Shown in pieces: positions 9,147 to 17,551 of a stretch of DNA of 64,000 nucleotides. Below the pieces are notes generated by a model. It ran no database searches. It saw only the letters and a list, made by a program, of their open reading frames with translations, and was not told where the DNA came from. The stretch is from Casp-alpha2 sp036337015 (GTDB lineage Bacteria > Pseudomonadota > Alphaproteobacteria > Rhodospirillales > Casp-alpha2): positions 558,001 to 622,000 of the forward strand of contig JAYZEZ010000007.1 in assembly GCA_036337015.1 (NCBI GenBank). Direction: 5' to 3'. Position numbers and translations under genes: made by a program. Within the stretch, counting starts at the first letter, position 1. Each line of letters begins with the position of its first letter.

Positions 9147-11009
9147 TCAAGCGCCAATTATTAGGTCCTCATCTTTAGATGAAGCCTCTTCGGAAAATTG
9201 CAAATTATACAATCGATGATAAACACCAGACTGAGACATCAAAGTATCATGATCACCTTTTTCAATAACACGACCGTCATCAATGACATATATTAAGTCA
9301 GCACTAATCACGGTGGACAGTCTATGGGCAATCACTAGTGTTGTCCTTCCCGCCATCAATTTTAAAAGTGCATCCTGTACTTGACGTTCAGACTTAGTAT
9401 CTAAGGACGATGTTGCCTCATCTAGAAGAAGAACTGGCGCGTTCTTTAGCATCGCACGTGCAATAGCCAAACGTTGGCGTTGACCACCTGAAAGTTTAAT
9501 ACCTTGCTCACCAACAATAGTGTCATAACCCTCTGGCAGTTCTTTAATAAAATTATGGGCCGCAGCATTACGTGCCGCTTCAACAATTTCTTCTTCAGAA
9601 GCTCCAGCTTTACCATATCTTATATTTGCACGGACTGTGTCATCAAAAAGAGTTATTTCCTGGCTGACCAGAGCCACATTGCCAAAAAGAGAAGAAAAAG
9701 AAATATCACGAACGTCCATACTATCAATATAAACACACCCTTTCTCAACATCGTAGAAACGTGGAATTAAATTTAGAATTGTTGTTTTCCCGGCTCCGGA
9801 TGCACCGACTAAAGCCACTCTTTTTCCTGCAGGAACCTCAAGCGTAATTCCTTTAAGTGCCGAATTGCCTTTTGTATATGAAAAATGAACACCCTCAAGA
9901 CATATGTGCCCCTTCACCGTTGTAAGTTTAACCGCATCAGGTTTTTCCATGATCGCGGGTTGAGTGTCTATTAGAGAAAACAATCTTTGTGCGCCTGCGA
10001 GTCCTTCTTGAAGGCTCGAGTTAAGATTAACGAGTCGCTTCATTGGCTCATATGCCAACAACAAAGCCATAATAAATGAGAAAAAAGCACCTGAAGTTGT
10101 TTCTCCAGCTATTACTCGATGTCCGCCATAAATAATGACTATGCAAACAGCTAATCCACCCATAGCCTCCATAATTGGACTGGCTCGAGATCGTGTTCGT
10201 ACAGATTTAAGATTTAATTTAAATATTCGTTCAACAATTTTTCCAATTCTATTTTTTTCATAATCTTCCATACCATAGGCTTTTATTACTCTAATGCCCT
10301 GAAAACACTGCTCAAGCAAAGTTGTAAATATACCCATTTCTTCTTGGGTGTTGACTGTCACTTTGCGCATCCTACGTCCGAGCGTTAATATTGGAATCGC
10401 CACCAAAGGGAATACTACAACTGAAATTGTCGCCAACTGCCAATCCTTAAGAAACATAACGCCAACTAAACCCAGGAATGATAATAAATCTTTCCCAAAT
10501 CCAGTTAAAACATTGGATACCGCGACACGCATCTGATTAATATCAACGGTAAATCGGGAGATCAAACCGCCTGTCGGATTGTTGTGAAAAAAACTAATAT
10601 CCATTTTAGCTAGGTGTGAAAATAATCGATTCTGATTATCGGCAATTATTCTAAATCCAACAAAGCTCATCAGTACAGATTGGGCGTAACTAGCCCCACC
10701 TTTTACAATAAAGGTAACAAATACAGCTAAACCTAACGGCCAAAGCATAGAACGGTTTTCACCAATAAAAACCTCATTGACAACCGGTTCCATGAGCCAA
10801 GCACTAAACGCTGTTGCCGCTGCCATTAATGCCATAAATATTACCGCAAGAAGCAGCCAGCCAAAATAAGGCCTGATACTTTCTCGCCATAAGCGCAGCA
10901 TTAAAACATGTGTGGAGATATGCTGCTCTGGTATTTGATCAATTATTGTATTCAAATTCTGGAAGTCCGTTCCTAACGAAGCGGAAACTAACATACAGTA
11001 ATGTCCCAC
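9147..11009 (-). CDS. msbA: MsbA-like lipid A export ABC transporter
   Basis: A half-size ABC exporter of 620 residues: six predicted membrane segments in the first about 340 residues and a complete nucleotide-binding domain after that. All motifs are canonical: Walker A GASGAGKTT, signature KLSGGQRQRLAIARA, Walker B LLLDEATSSLD and the H-loop in VIAHRLSTV. Together with lpxK, waaA and acyltransferase neighbours this points to MsbA, which flips core-lipid A across the inner membrane. The start is uncertain: a GTG at 11009 gives an extended N-terminus, and an ATG at about 10901 (MLRLWRES) is also possible. Neither has a clear ribosome binding site. Confidence 0.93.
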   Translation of the reverse strand: MGHYCMLVSASLGTDFQNLNTIIDQIPEQHISTHVLMLRLWRESIRPYFGWLLLAVIFMALMAAATAFSAWLMEPVVNEVFIGENRSMLWPLGLAVFVTFIVKGGASYAQSVLMSFVGFRIIADNQNRLFSHLAKMDISFFHNNPTGGLISRFTVDINQMRVAVSNVLTGFGKDLLSFLGLVGVMFLKDWQLATISVVVFPLVAIPILTLGRRMRKVTVNTQEEMGIFTTLLEQCFQGIRVIKAYGMEDYEKNRIGKIVERIFKLNLKSVRTRSRASPIMEAMGGLAVCIVIIYGGHRVIAGETTSGAFFSFIMALLLAYEPMKRLVNLNSSLQEGLAGAQRLFSLIDTQPAIMEKPDAVKLTTVKGHICLEGVHFSYTKGNSALKGITLEVPAGKRVALVGASGAGKTTILNLIPRFYDVEKGCVYIDSMDVRDISFSSLFGNVALVSQEITLFDDTVRANIRYGKAGASEEEIVEAARNAAAHNFIKELPEGYDTIVGEQGIKLSGGQRQRLAIARAMLKNAPVLLLDEATSSLDTKSERQVQDALLKLMAGRTTLVIAHRLSTVISADLIYVIDDGRVIEKGDHDTLMSQSGVYHRLYNLQFSEEASSKDEDLIIGA

Positions 11010-11029
11010 GCCAACGTTTGGCTAAAAAT

Positions 11030-12373
11030 TTAACGACCCGCGACAGTCATTCCCTCAATCCTTATTGTAGGTGCATTTGTACCATAACGAAATTCCAAAT
11101 CATTTGCTGCTGTAAGATTAGAAAACATATCCTTTAAATTGCCAGCTATAGTCAACTCACTTACTGGGTATGAAATTTCACCATTTTTTATCCAAAACCC
11201 GCTAGCGCCCCGACTATAGTCCCCAGTAATTCCATTAATACCAAAACCCATCATTTCAGTAATATATAAACCATCTTGAATATCAGCTATCAAATTTTCT
11301 GGCGTTACAACACCGGCTTCAAGATATAGATTTGTTGCAGAAGGAGATGGCGGTGAAGAAGTACCGCGAGAGGCATGTCCTGTTGTCTTCAAGCCCAATT
11401 GTCTTGCAGATCGCGTGTCCATTATCCAGCTGTTTAATACCCCATTTTTAATTAAATTTAACCGTTTCGTACTCACACCTTCACCATCAAAACTTTTTGA
11501 ACGCAAGCCACGAATACGATGTGGGTCATCAACAATATTAATTCTATCAGAAAACAATTTCTGCCCCAATTTGTCTTTTAAAAAAGTGGTGCCACGAGCA
11601 ACAGAACTACCATTAACAGAATTTGCCAAATGCCCAACTATGGAATTAGATACCCTTGGGCTATAAACTACTGGCACTTGTGCTGAAGAAGCTTTTTTTG
11701 GATTTAGCCTTCGTACAGCCATTTCTCCTGCACGTCTTCCTATAACTGCAGGAGAAGAAAGGTCCTCACCATAAACCGTGCTTTCAAAGTCATAATCGCG
11801 TTCCATGGACGTACCCTCTCCAGCAAGAACCGAAACGCTGATAGAATGACGTGAGCCAGAACGAGCTTGACTAAATCCATTTGAGCCAACAATTGCGACT
11901 CGTGTCATACCCCAACTTGCTTCTGCTCCTTCAGAATTAGTGATCCCAGACACGGCACGAGCTGCATCCTCGGCTTCGGCACCACGGGCAAACAATGTCT
12001 CAGCATTAGGTTCTTTTGCATCACAAACATCGAGGTTGGGAAATTTAGTAGCCAACCACTTGTCTTCAGCAAGTCCGCAGTAGGGGTCTTCAGGTACTGA
12101 TTTTGCCATTATTATACAACGTTCTACAAGCTCGTCCATTGCTGCATAAGATATATCTGAAGACGAAACCATAGCTTGGCGCGGGCCTATTAGGACCCGC
12201 AACCCCATTTCAGAATTCTCTGATCGACTAAGGTTTTCTCGTTTTCCAAGCCTATGGCTCAAGGAAAGAGAAACGCTTTCTACAAACACACTATCGGCAG
12301 CTTCTGCTCCAGAGGAGAGGGCCTTGCTAATCAAATCATCCAAGAAGGGTAATGTTTCATTTAATTCTTTCAT
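11030..12373 (-). CDS. pmbA: PmbA/TldE subunit of the TldD-TldE metalloprotease
   Basis: A TldD/PmbA-family protein of 447 residues without the HExxxH motif, so it is the TldE (PmbA) partner. TldE pairs with the catalytic TldD to form a heterodimeric protease that degrades unfolded peptides and matures some ribosomal peptides. Family stretches seen include SLSHRLGKRENLSRSENSEM and the C-terminal ASGFWIKNGEISYPVSELTI. The ATG at 12373 has GGAT upstream and is preferred over the TTG just before it. It lies 31 bp after metZ on the same strand, while tldD lies on the opposite side of metZ, divergently oriented. Confidence 0.94.
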   Translation of the reverse strand: MKELNETLPFLDDLISKALSSGAEAADSVFVESVSLSLSHRLGKRENLSRSENSEMGLRVLIGPRQAMVSSSDISYAAMDELVERCIIMAKSVPEDPYCGLAEDKWLATKFPNLDVCDAKEPNAETLFARGAEAEDAARAVSGITNSEGAEASWGMTRVAIVGSNGFSQARSGSRHSISVSVLAGEGTSMERDYDFESTVYGEDLSSPAVIGRRAGEMAVRRLNPKKASSAQVPVVYSPRVSNSIVGHLANSVNGSSVARGTTFLKDKLGQKLFSDRINIVDDPHRIRGLRSKSFDGEGVSTKRLNLIKNGVLNSWIMDTRSARQLGLKTTGHASRGTSSPPSPSATNLYLEAGVVTPENLIADIQDGLYITEMMGFGINGITGDYSRGASGFWIKNGEISYPVSELTIAGNLKDMFSNLTAANDLEFRYGTNAPTIRIEGMTVAGR

Positions 12374-12404
12374 CAATTTTTATCCAAAAAACTTTATTAG
12401 AAAA

Positions 12405-13604
12405 TCACTTTTTCCTAAAAGCCTTATCAATATCTTCCTTAACATCTTCAACATCTTCCAATCCTAAGGAAAGCCTAACTAAACCATCAGAAATACATAA
12501 TAAGTTTCTCTCCTCAGGTGTAAGTTTTTGATGGGTTGTTGTAGCTGGGTGAGTTATCAAACTTTTTGAATCGCCAAGATTATTTGAAATATCTATTAAG
12601 TCTAAACCATTTAGAAATTTAAAAGCACCTTTTTTCCCTCCAGCTATCTCGAAAGAGACGATTGTCCCACCGCCCATCATTTGTCTCATTGCAAGATCAT
12701 GATGAGGATGACTTTTAAGGCCAGGATAAAAAACCTTCAAAACCTTTTTATGCTCGCTTAAAAATACTGATAACTCGCGGGCATTTTCTGAAAGCTTTGC
12801 CACTCTGAGCTCGATAGTTTCAAGACCTTTCAGCATCACCCAAGCATTAAAAGGACTAAGTGATGGTCCTGTATGTCGCAAAAACGGAATAAGTGCGTTT
12901 TCAAAAAAATTATTATCGTTTGTCAAAATAGCCCCGCCCATCGTACGGCCCTGCCCGTCAATGTGCTTGGTTGTTGAATACATGACGATGTCCGCACCTA
13001 ATTCTAGTGGACGCTGTAAAATTGGTGTTGCAAACACATTATCTATTATGACAAGGGCCCCAACATTATGCGCTAAGTCACAAACTGCTTTAATGTCAAT
13101 AATTTCAAGACATGGATTAGAAGGAGTTTCTAAAAACACACACTTTGTTTTCTTTGACAAAGCATCTTTCCATCCCTCTAGATTTGTACCATCTACAAAA
13201 ACGCTTTCAACCCCGTATTTCGGCAATATTTCCTTGATTACATGAAGGCACGATCCAAACAACGCCCGCGATGCAACCACTCTATCTCCAGCTTGAAGCT
13301 GGCAAGCTAGGGAGGCAAACATTGCCGACATACCAGAAGATGTTGTTATACAGTATTTAGAGCCTTCTAGCAGTGCCAAGCGTTCCTCAAACATAGATAG
13401 AGTAGGATTGGCATAACGCGAATACATGTAACGTTCAATGTCACCATTGAAGGCCTTTTCAGCTTCTTCGGGAGTGTTATAGACGTAACCAGAAGTTAAA
13501 TACAAACCTTCACTGGTTTCACAATATGGAGAACGTTCGGTGCCACCTCTTACTAAACGAGTAGACTGGCGCCATTGCCCCGGATCTATTGTTTTTCCAT
13601 TCAT
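12405..13604 (-). CDS. metZ: O-succinylhomoserine sulfhydrylase
   Basis: A PLP-dependent enzyme of the Cys/Met metabolism family, here assigned to MetZ, which makes homocysteine from O-succinylhomoserine and sulfide. The Schiff-base lysine lies in YSTTKHIDGQGR (about K213), with the PLP-binding aspartate in LVIIDNVFATP. The ATG at 13604 has AAGGAA six bases upstream, so I prefer it over a TTG two codons earlier; length is 399 residues. A SAM-II riboswitch in its leader supports a methionine-pathway role. O-acetylhomoserine as a substrate cannot be excluded from sequence alone. Confidence 0.95.
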   Translation of the reverse strand: MNGKTIDPGQWRQSTRLVRGGTERSPYCETSEGLYLTSGYVYNTPEEAEKAFNGDIERYMYSRYANPTLSMFEERLALLEGSKYCITTSSGMSAMFASLACQLQAGDRVVASRALFGSCLHVIKEILPKYGVESVFVDGTNLEGWKDALSKKTKCVFLETPSNPCLEIIDIKAVCDLAHNVGALVIIDNVFATPILQRPLELGADIVMYSTTKHIDGQGRTMGGAILTNDNNFFENALIPFLRHTGPSLSPFNAWVMLKGLETIELRVAKLSENARELSVFLSEHKKVLKVFYPGLKSHPHHDLAMRQMMGGGTIVSFEIAGGKKGAFKFLNGLDLIDISNNLGDSKSLITHPATTTHQKLTPEERNLLCISDGLVRLSLGLEDVEDVKEDIDKAFRKK

Positions 13605-13637
13605 AGACAATTCCTTAGTTGCCTTCAGTCCAGCATT

Positions 13638-13667
13638 AAAAAAACCCTAGCTGTATTGGCCAGGGCT
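13638..13667 (-). terminator. Intrinsic terminator in the metZ leader
   Basis: On the minus strand the leader contains CCCTGGC, a 7-nt loop, and GCTAGGG, immediately followed by seven T residues. The seven pairs include one G-T. This is a classic rho-independent terminator located between the SAM-II aptamer and the metZ start, so it is the probable expression platform that attenuates transcription when SAM is bound. Confidence 0.85.
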
Positions 13668-13680
13668 ATAAAAGCTCCGA

Positions 13681-13735
13681 CCTTTTAGCGTTCTTTTTAT
13701 CGTGGACGCAAGCCGGCCGACCAAATCACCACGTA
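13681..13735 (-). promoter_or_regulatory. SAM-II riboswitch upstream of metZ
   Basis: Read on the minus strand, the leader shows the SAM-II consensus in order: P1 arm CGTGG (13733-13729), then TGATTTGG, GGCTTGC, the closing arm CCACG (13705-13701), an A-rich linker and GCTAAAAGG (13689-13681), the pseudoknot strand. It closely resembles the metA/metZ leaders known from rhizobia. The aptamer begins about 130 bases before the metZ ATG and is followed by an intrinsic terminator. It should switch off metZ, and possibly genes co-transcribed with it, when S-adenosylmethionine is plentiful. Confidence 0.95.
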
Positions 13736-13744
13736 ACTTTCGAG

Positions 13745-13774
13745 AATAAAGCTCTTTCAAAATAGAAACGTCAA
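13745..13774 (-). promoter_or_regulatory. Candidate promoter of the metZ leader
   Basis: On the minus strand TTGACG (13774-13769) is followed after 18 bases by TTTATT (13750-13745). A start site just downstream would begin the transcript a few bases before the SAM-II aptamer, which is the expected geometry. The -10 element is weak, so the call rests largely on position. Confidence 0.4.
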
Positions 13775-13902
13775 GTATTAAATGAACTACCATTACGTCT
13801 AAAGCCCAAAACAGATAGTCTTTATTTCCATTAGTATATTATATAGTTACAACATAGCCCATTTACAAAAATCTTAAAAAATACAATGCGAGGAAATTTT
13901 TT

Positions 13903-15333
13903 ATGAATGAAATTAGTTCAACTGATGAATTGTTTTTTACACGTGCTGGATTAGATAGAGCTCGTGTTCAAAATATAGTCGATAATTCCTTGTTGAAAAC
14001 AGACGATGGTGAACTCTTTCTTGAATACACTCAAACTGAAGAAATTGTTTTTGATGATGGTCAGATTAAAAGTGCAGCTTTTGACACCTCACAAGGTTTC
14101 GGACTTCGCGCCATTTCAGGCGAAATCACAGGCTATTCCCAAGCCTCAGAAATCAGCGAACCCGCTATAGAACGCGCAGGCAATACCGTTAAGTCAGTGT
14201 GCATCGGAAGGGGAGAAAATTTTACATCACCTCCTAAAACAAACAAAAACCTTTATCAAGAAGATAACCCATTGAATTTGGTGGAATTTGAAATAAAGGT
14301 GGATTTGATGACTAAGATAGATGCCTATGCCAGAAGCCAAGATGAACGGGTGGCACAAGTTACCGCCTCACTATCAGGTAATTGGCAGGCTGTAGAAATA
14401 ATTCGAGCAGGAGGAGAAACGGCATCTGATATACGCCCTTTAGTACGACTTAATATTTCTATAGTTGTTGAAAAAAGCGGTCGAATGGAAGCAGGTTCGT
14501 ACGGCATTGGTGGGCGTGTTACATATGATCAGTTCTTCGAAGAAAAAGCGTGGAAAGCTGCTGTTGATGAAGCAATACGCCAAGCTACGATAAATCTTGA
14601 ATCAATACCAGCTCCTGCTGGTGAAATGCCAGTGGTTTTGGGATCTGGTTGGCCTGGCATACTATTACATGAAGCTATCGGACATGGACTTGAGGGTGAC
14701 TTCAACCGTAAAAAAACCTCAGCATTTGCCGGTCTTTTAGGACAACAAATAGCTGCGCGTGGTGTAACTGTTGTTGATGATGGTACAATCGAAAACAGAC
14801 GTGGATCGCTTACTATAGATGATGAGGGAACTCCCAGTGAAAACACAGTTTTAATCGAAGATGGTATACTGGTAGGGTATATGCAAGACCGAATGAATGC
14901 GCGATTGATGGGAACAAATTGCACTGGCAATGGGCGAAGAGAAAGCTACGCACACGCGCCTATACCTAGGATGACTAATACATATATGCTTTCCGGTGAT
15001 AAGGATCCAGCAGAAATTATCCAATCTACTAAAAATGGCATTTATGCTGTAAGCTTTGGAGGCGGTCAGGTTGATATCACCTCTGGTAAATTTGTCTTTT
15101 CTTGCACCGAAGCATACCTCATTGAAAATGGAAAAATAGGTCCCCCCGTTAAAGGTGCAACTTTAATAGGAAACGGACCTGATGTATTAACACGTGTTTC
15201 TATGATTGGTAATGACTTGCAAATGGACCCCGGAATTGGAACTTGTGGGAAAGATGGTCAAGGCGTTCCAGTTGGCGTTGGTCAACCAACATTGAAAATA
15301 GAGAATCTAACTGTGGGCGGCACTGAAGTCTAA
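13903..15333 (+). CDS. tldD: TldD metalloprotease, catalytic subunit
   Basis: Catalytic half of the TldD-TldE protease, 476 residues. The zinc motif HExxxH is present as LLHEAIGHGLEGDF (H256, E257, H261), with the downstream GTNCTGNGRRESYAHAPIPR stretch typical of TldD. A GAGGAA ribosome binding site lies a few bases upstream of the ATG. It diverges from the metZ-pmbA unit, so both subunits are encoded within 4.5 kb but on opposite strands. Known TldD/E complexes digest small unfolded peptides; the substrate here is unknown. Its stop lies two bases from the convergent gshA stop. Confidence 0.96.
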   Translation: MNEISSTDELFFTRAGLDRARVQNIVDNSLLKTDDGELFLEYTQTEEIVFDDGQIKSAAFDTSQGFGLRAISGEITGYSQASEISEPAIERAGNTVKSVCIGRGENFTSPPKTNKNLYQEDNPLNLVEFEIKVDLMTKIDAYARSQDERVAQVTASLSGNWQAVEIIRAGGETASDIRPLVRLNISIVVEKSGRMEAGSYGIGGRVTYDQFFEEKAWKAAVDEAIRQATINLESIPAPAGEMPVVLGSGWPGILLHEAIGHGLEGDFNRKKTSAFAGLLGQQIAARGVTVVDDGTIENRRGSLTIDDEGTPSENTVLIEDGILVGYMQDRMNARLMGTNCTGNGRRESYAHAPIPRMTNTYMLSGDKDPAEIIQSTKNGIYAVSFGGGQVDITSGKFVFSCTEAYLIENGKIGPPVKGATLIGNGPDVLTRVSMIGNDLQMDPGIGTCGKDGQGVPVGVGQPTLKIENLTVGGTEV

Positions 15334-15335
15334 AT

Positions 15336-16703
15336 TTAGTACGCATACTCTTTAAATATTGAATCAATGTTACCCTCCCAGCGTCCCTTATATGCCGCTA
15401 AAAGCTCATCGGCTGGAGTTAGACCAGAATGAACCGTTTGAAAAAGAGGTTTAATAAAGTGAGTTTCATCCATCCCAAGAGAATCGAAACATTTCCTATT
15501 AGTAAGGCCTTTATGCGAAATTTGTAAAGTTTCTAACGCTATTTCAAGGAATGTCCTATTCCGAAAGGAAGTTTTAAGGGCTAGCCTCGGCACTTCAGCT
15601 CTAAGATAACTTAACTCTCCAATAGACCAGTCCTTAACTAAATCCCATGCAGCATCTCGCGCGGTTTCATCATAAAGCAATCCAATCCAAAAAGCAGGGA
15701 GTGCACAAAGCCTATTCCATGGCCCTCCATCAGTGCCACGCATCTCTATATATTGCTTTAGACGAACTTCTGGAAAAGCTGTGCTAATATGGTTAACCCA
15801 ATCTTGCAACAAAGGTTTTTCGTTAGGTAATCCAGGAAGATTTCCTTCCAAAAAATCTCGAAAAGACTGGCCTGAAACATCAATGTATTCTCCATTACGA
15901 ATAACAAAATACATTGGCACGTCAAGGAGATAATCTACATACCGCTCAAATCCAAACCCTTCTTCAAAAACAAAAGGAAGCATGCCACTACGATCAGGAT
16001 CTGTATCAGTCCAAATGTGACTTCGATAGGAAAGAAAGCCTGACGGCTTTCCCTGTTTAAAAGGCGAATTTGCCCAAAGTGCCGTTGCCAACGGCTGTAG
16101 GGCTAGAGATATCCTAAACATTTTGACCATTTCAGCTTCCGATGAAAAATCTAAATTAACCTGTACAGTGCAAGTAGACTGCATCATTTCAAGACCAAGC
16201 TGACCTTTTTGAGGCATGTATTTTTGCATAATCCTATATCGCCCTTTGGGCATCCACGGCATGTCTTTCGCTGTTAATTTAGGATGATAACCTAGTCCAA
16301 TAAATCCAATGTCCAAATCTCGGGCAATGGCTTTAAGCTGTTGCAAATGACTAGAAACCTCATCACAAGTTTGATGAATATTTTCAAGTGGAGCCCCAGA
16401 CAGTTCAATTTGTCCGGCAGGTTCTAGAGTTATATAACTACCATCAGGTTTAGAAAGAGCTATTGGATTATCCCCTTCAAATATTGGGGACCAGCCAAAT
16501 CGGGTTAATCTATCAAGAAGAGCGCGAACACCTGAAGGACCTTCATAATCTAAGGGGCTGTAGTCAAGTAAATGATAGCCAAACTTCTCATGTTCAGTAC
16601 CCACCCTCCAATCTTTTTTTGACTTACAGCCTGCCTCTAGGTACTCAATCAAATTTGTTTTATTTTCAATGGGCTTTTTTGCTAACTGTTTTTTAGAACT
16701 CAT
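15336..16703 (-). CDS. gshA: Glutamate-cysteine ligase (plant/alphaproteobacterial type)
   Basis: First step of glutathione synthesis: ATP-dependent joining of glutamate and cysteine. The 455-residue protein resembles the alphaproteobacterial/plant class: WRVGTEHEKFGYHLLDYSPL near residue 32, EPAGQIELSGAPLENIHQTCDE, MQSTCTVQVNLDFSSEAEMV and WANSPFKQGKPSGFLSYRSH. These are substrate-binding landmarks of that class. It starts at an ATG 25 bp downstream of the rsmE stop and is probably co-transcribed with rsmE. gshB is not in the window, but a glutathione S-transferase gene lies at 50.7 kb. Confidence 0.95.
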   Translation of the reverse strand: MSSKKQLAKKPIENKTNLIEYLEAGCKSKKDWRVGTEHEKFGYHLLDYSPLDYEGPSGVRALLDRLTRFGWSPIFEGDNPIALSKPDGSYITLEPAGQIELSGAPLENIHQTCDEVSSHLQQLKAIARDLDIGFIGLGYHPKLTAKDMPWMPKGRYRIMQKYMPQKGQLGLEMMQSTCTVQVNLDFSSEAEMVKMFRISLALQPLATALWANSPFKQGKPSGFLSYRSHIWTDTDPDRSGMLPFVFEEGFGFERYVDYLLDVPMYFVIRNGEYIDVSGQSFRDFLEGNLPGLPNEKPLLQDWVNHISTAFPEVRLKQYIEMRGTDGGPWNRLCALPAFWIGLLYDETARDAAWDLVKDWSIGELSYLRAEVPRLALKTSFRNRTFLEIALETLQISHKGLTNRKCFDSLGMDETHFIKPLFQTVHSGLTPADELLAAYKGRWEGNIDSIFKEYAY

Positions 16704-16728
16704 AAACTAACCAATTCACGGATCAAGT

Positions 16729-17484
16729 CTAATTACTAATGCCAATGACAGCCTGCCAACAAGCAATGGCTGATAGTGCAGCTGTTTCGGCACGGAGAAT
16801 GTGCGGCCCTAAATCTATGCTAACTACGAAATCCAGTTCTCTAAAAGTTGCAAGCTCACTAGCATCAAACCCTCCCTCAGGTCCGGTCAAAAAACCACAT
16901 TCCACAAATAAGCCATTAGCCTCATCGCACAAGTCATCAAGGGCTTGGATAATAGGTTGGCCGGCACCACTTTCATCTAAAACAAATAGCCGTCTATCTC
17001 TAGGCCACCACTTGATAAAGGCCTCTAACGATTTTGGCAAAGCTATTTCAGGAATGGTCAAGCGGCGACATTGTTCCGAAGCTCCAATAGCATTCATTTG
17101 CAATCTTGAAATTTTAATTCGAGCAGAATTAGTGTTTTTTGTAAAAACTGGGCAAAAATACTGTGTACCTAATTCAGTTGCTTTTTCTATCATAAAATCT
17201 GTTCGCATTTTTTTAACTGGTGAAAAAGCCAGCCAAGGTCCTCGCCCTCTTGTCTGAGGACGAGTTTGATCTTTTACTGTAACTAAACAAGTTTTTTTAT
17301 CAATTGACTTTATAATGCCACACCACTCGCCATCTTTTCCATTAAATAGAAAAATTCTATCTCCGGCTTCTAAACGCATGACATTAGATACATAATGAAA
17401 TTGGGCAAAAGAAAGATTTATACAAGTCCCATTTTTAAGTGGCTTATCAACAAAAAGGCGAATATTTAAGCTTGATTGCGTCAT
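16729..17484 (-). CDS. rsmE: 16S rRNA (uracil-1498-N3)-methyltransferase
   Basis: A SPOUT methyltransferase of 251 residues that modifies U1498 in the ribosomal decoding region. It has an N-terminal PUA-like domain (RLFVDKPLKNG and following) and the C-terminal knot with LTGPEGGFDASE and LGPHILRAETAALSAIACWQ, which form the SAM site. Its order with gshA matches that seen in many alphaproteobacteria. The start ATG is preceded by a short AT-rich gap. Confidence 0.95.
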   Translation of the reverse strand: MTQSSLNIRLFVDKPLKNGTCINLSFAQFHYVSNVMRLEAGDRIFLFNGKDGEWCGIIKSIDKKTCLVTVKDQTRPQTRGRGPWLAFSPVKKMRTDFMIEKATELGTQYFCPVFTKNTNSARIKISRLQMNAIGASEQCRRLTIPEIALPKSLEAFIKWWPRDRRLFVLDESGAGQPIIQALDDLCDEANGLFVECGFLTGPEGGFDASELATFRELDFVVSIDLGPHILRAETAALSAIACWQAVIGISN

Positions 17485-17551
17485 GTGAAAATCAATTATT
17501 AATAACGATTCTAATTAGGGAACATTTTGTTCTTGTGTTAAAATATTTTAT

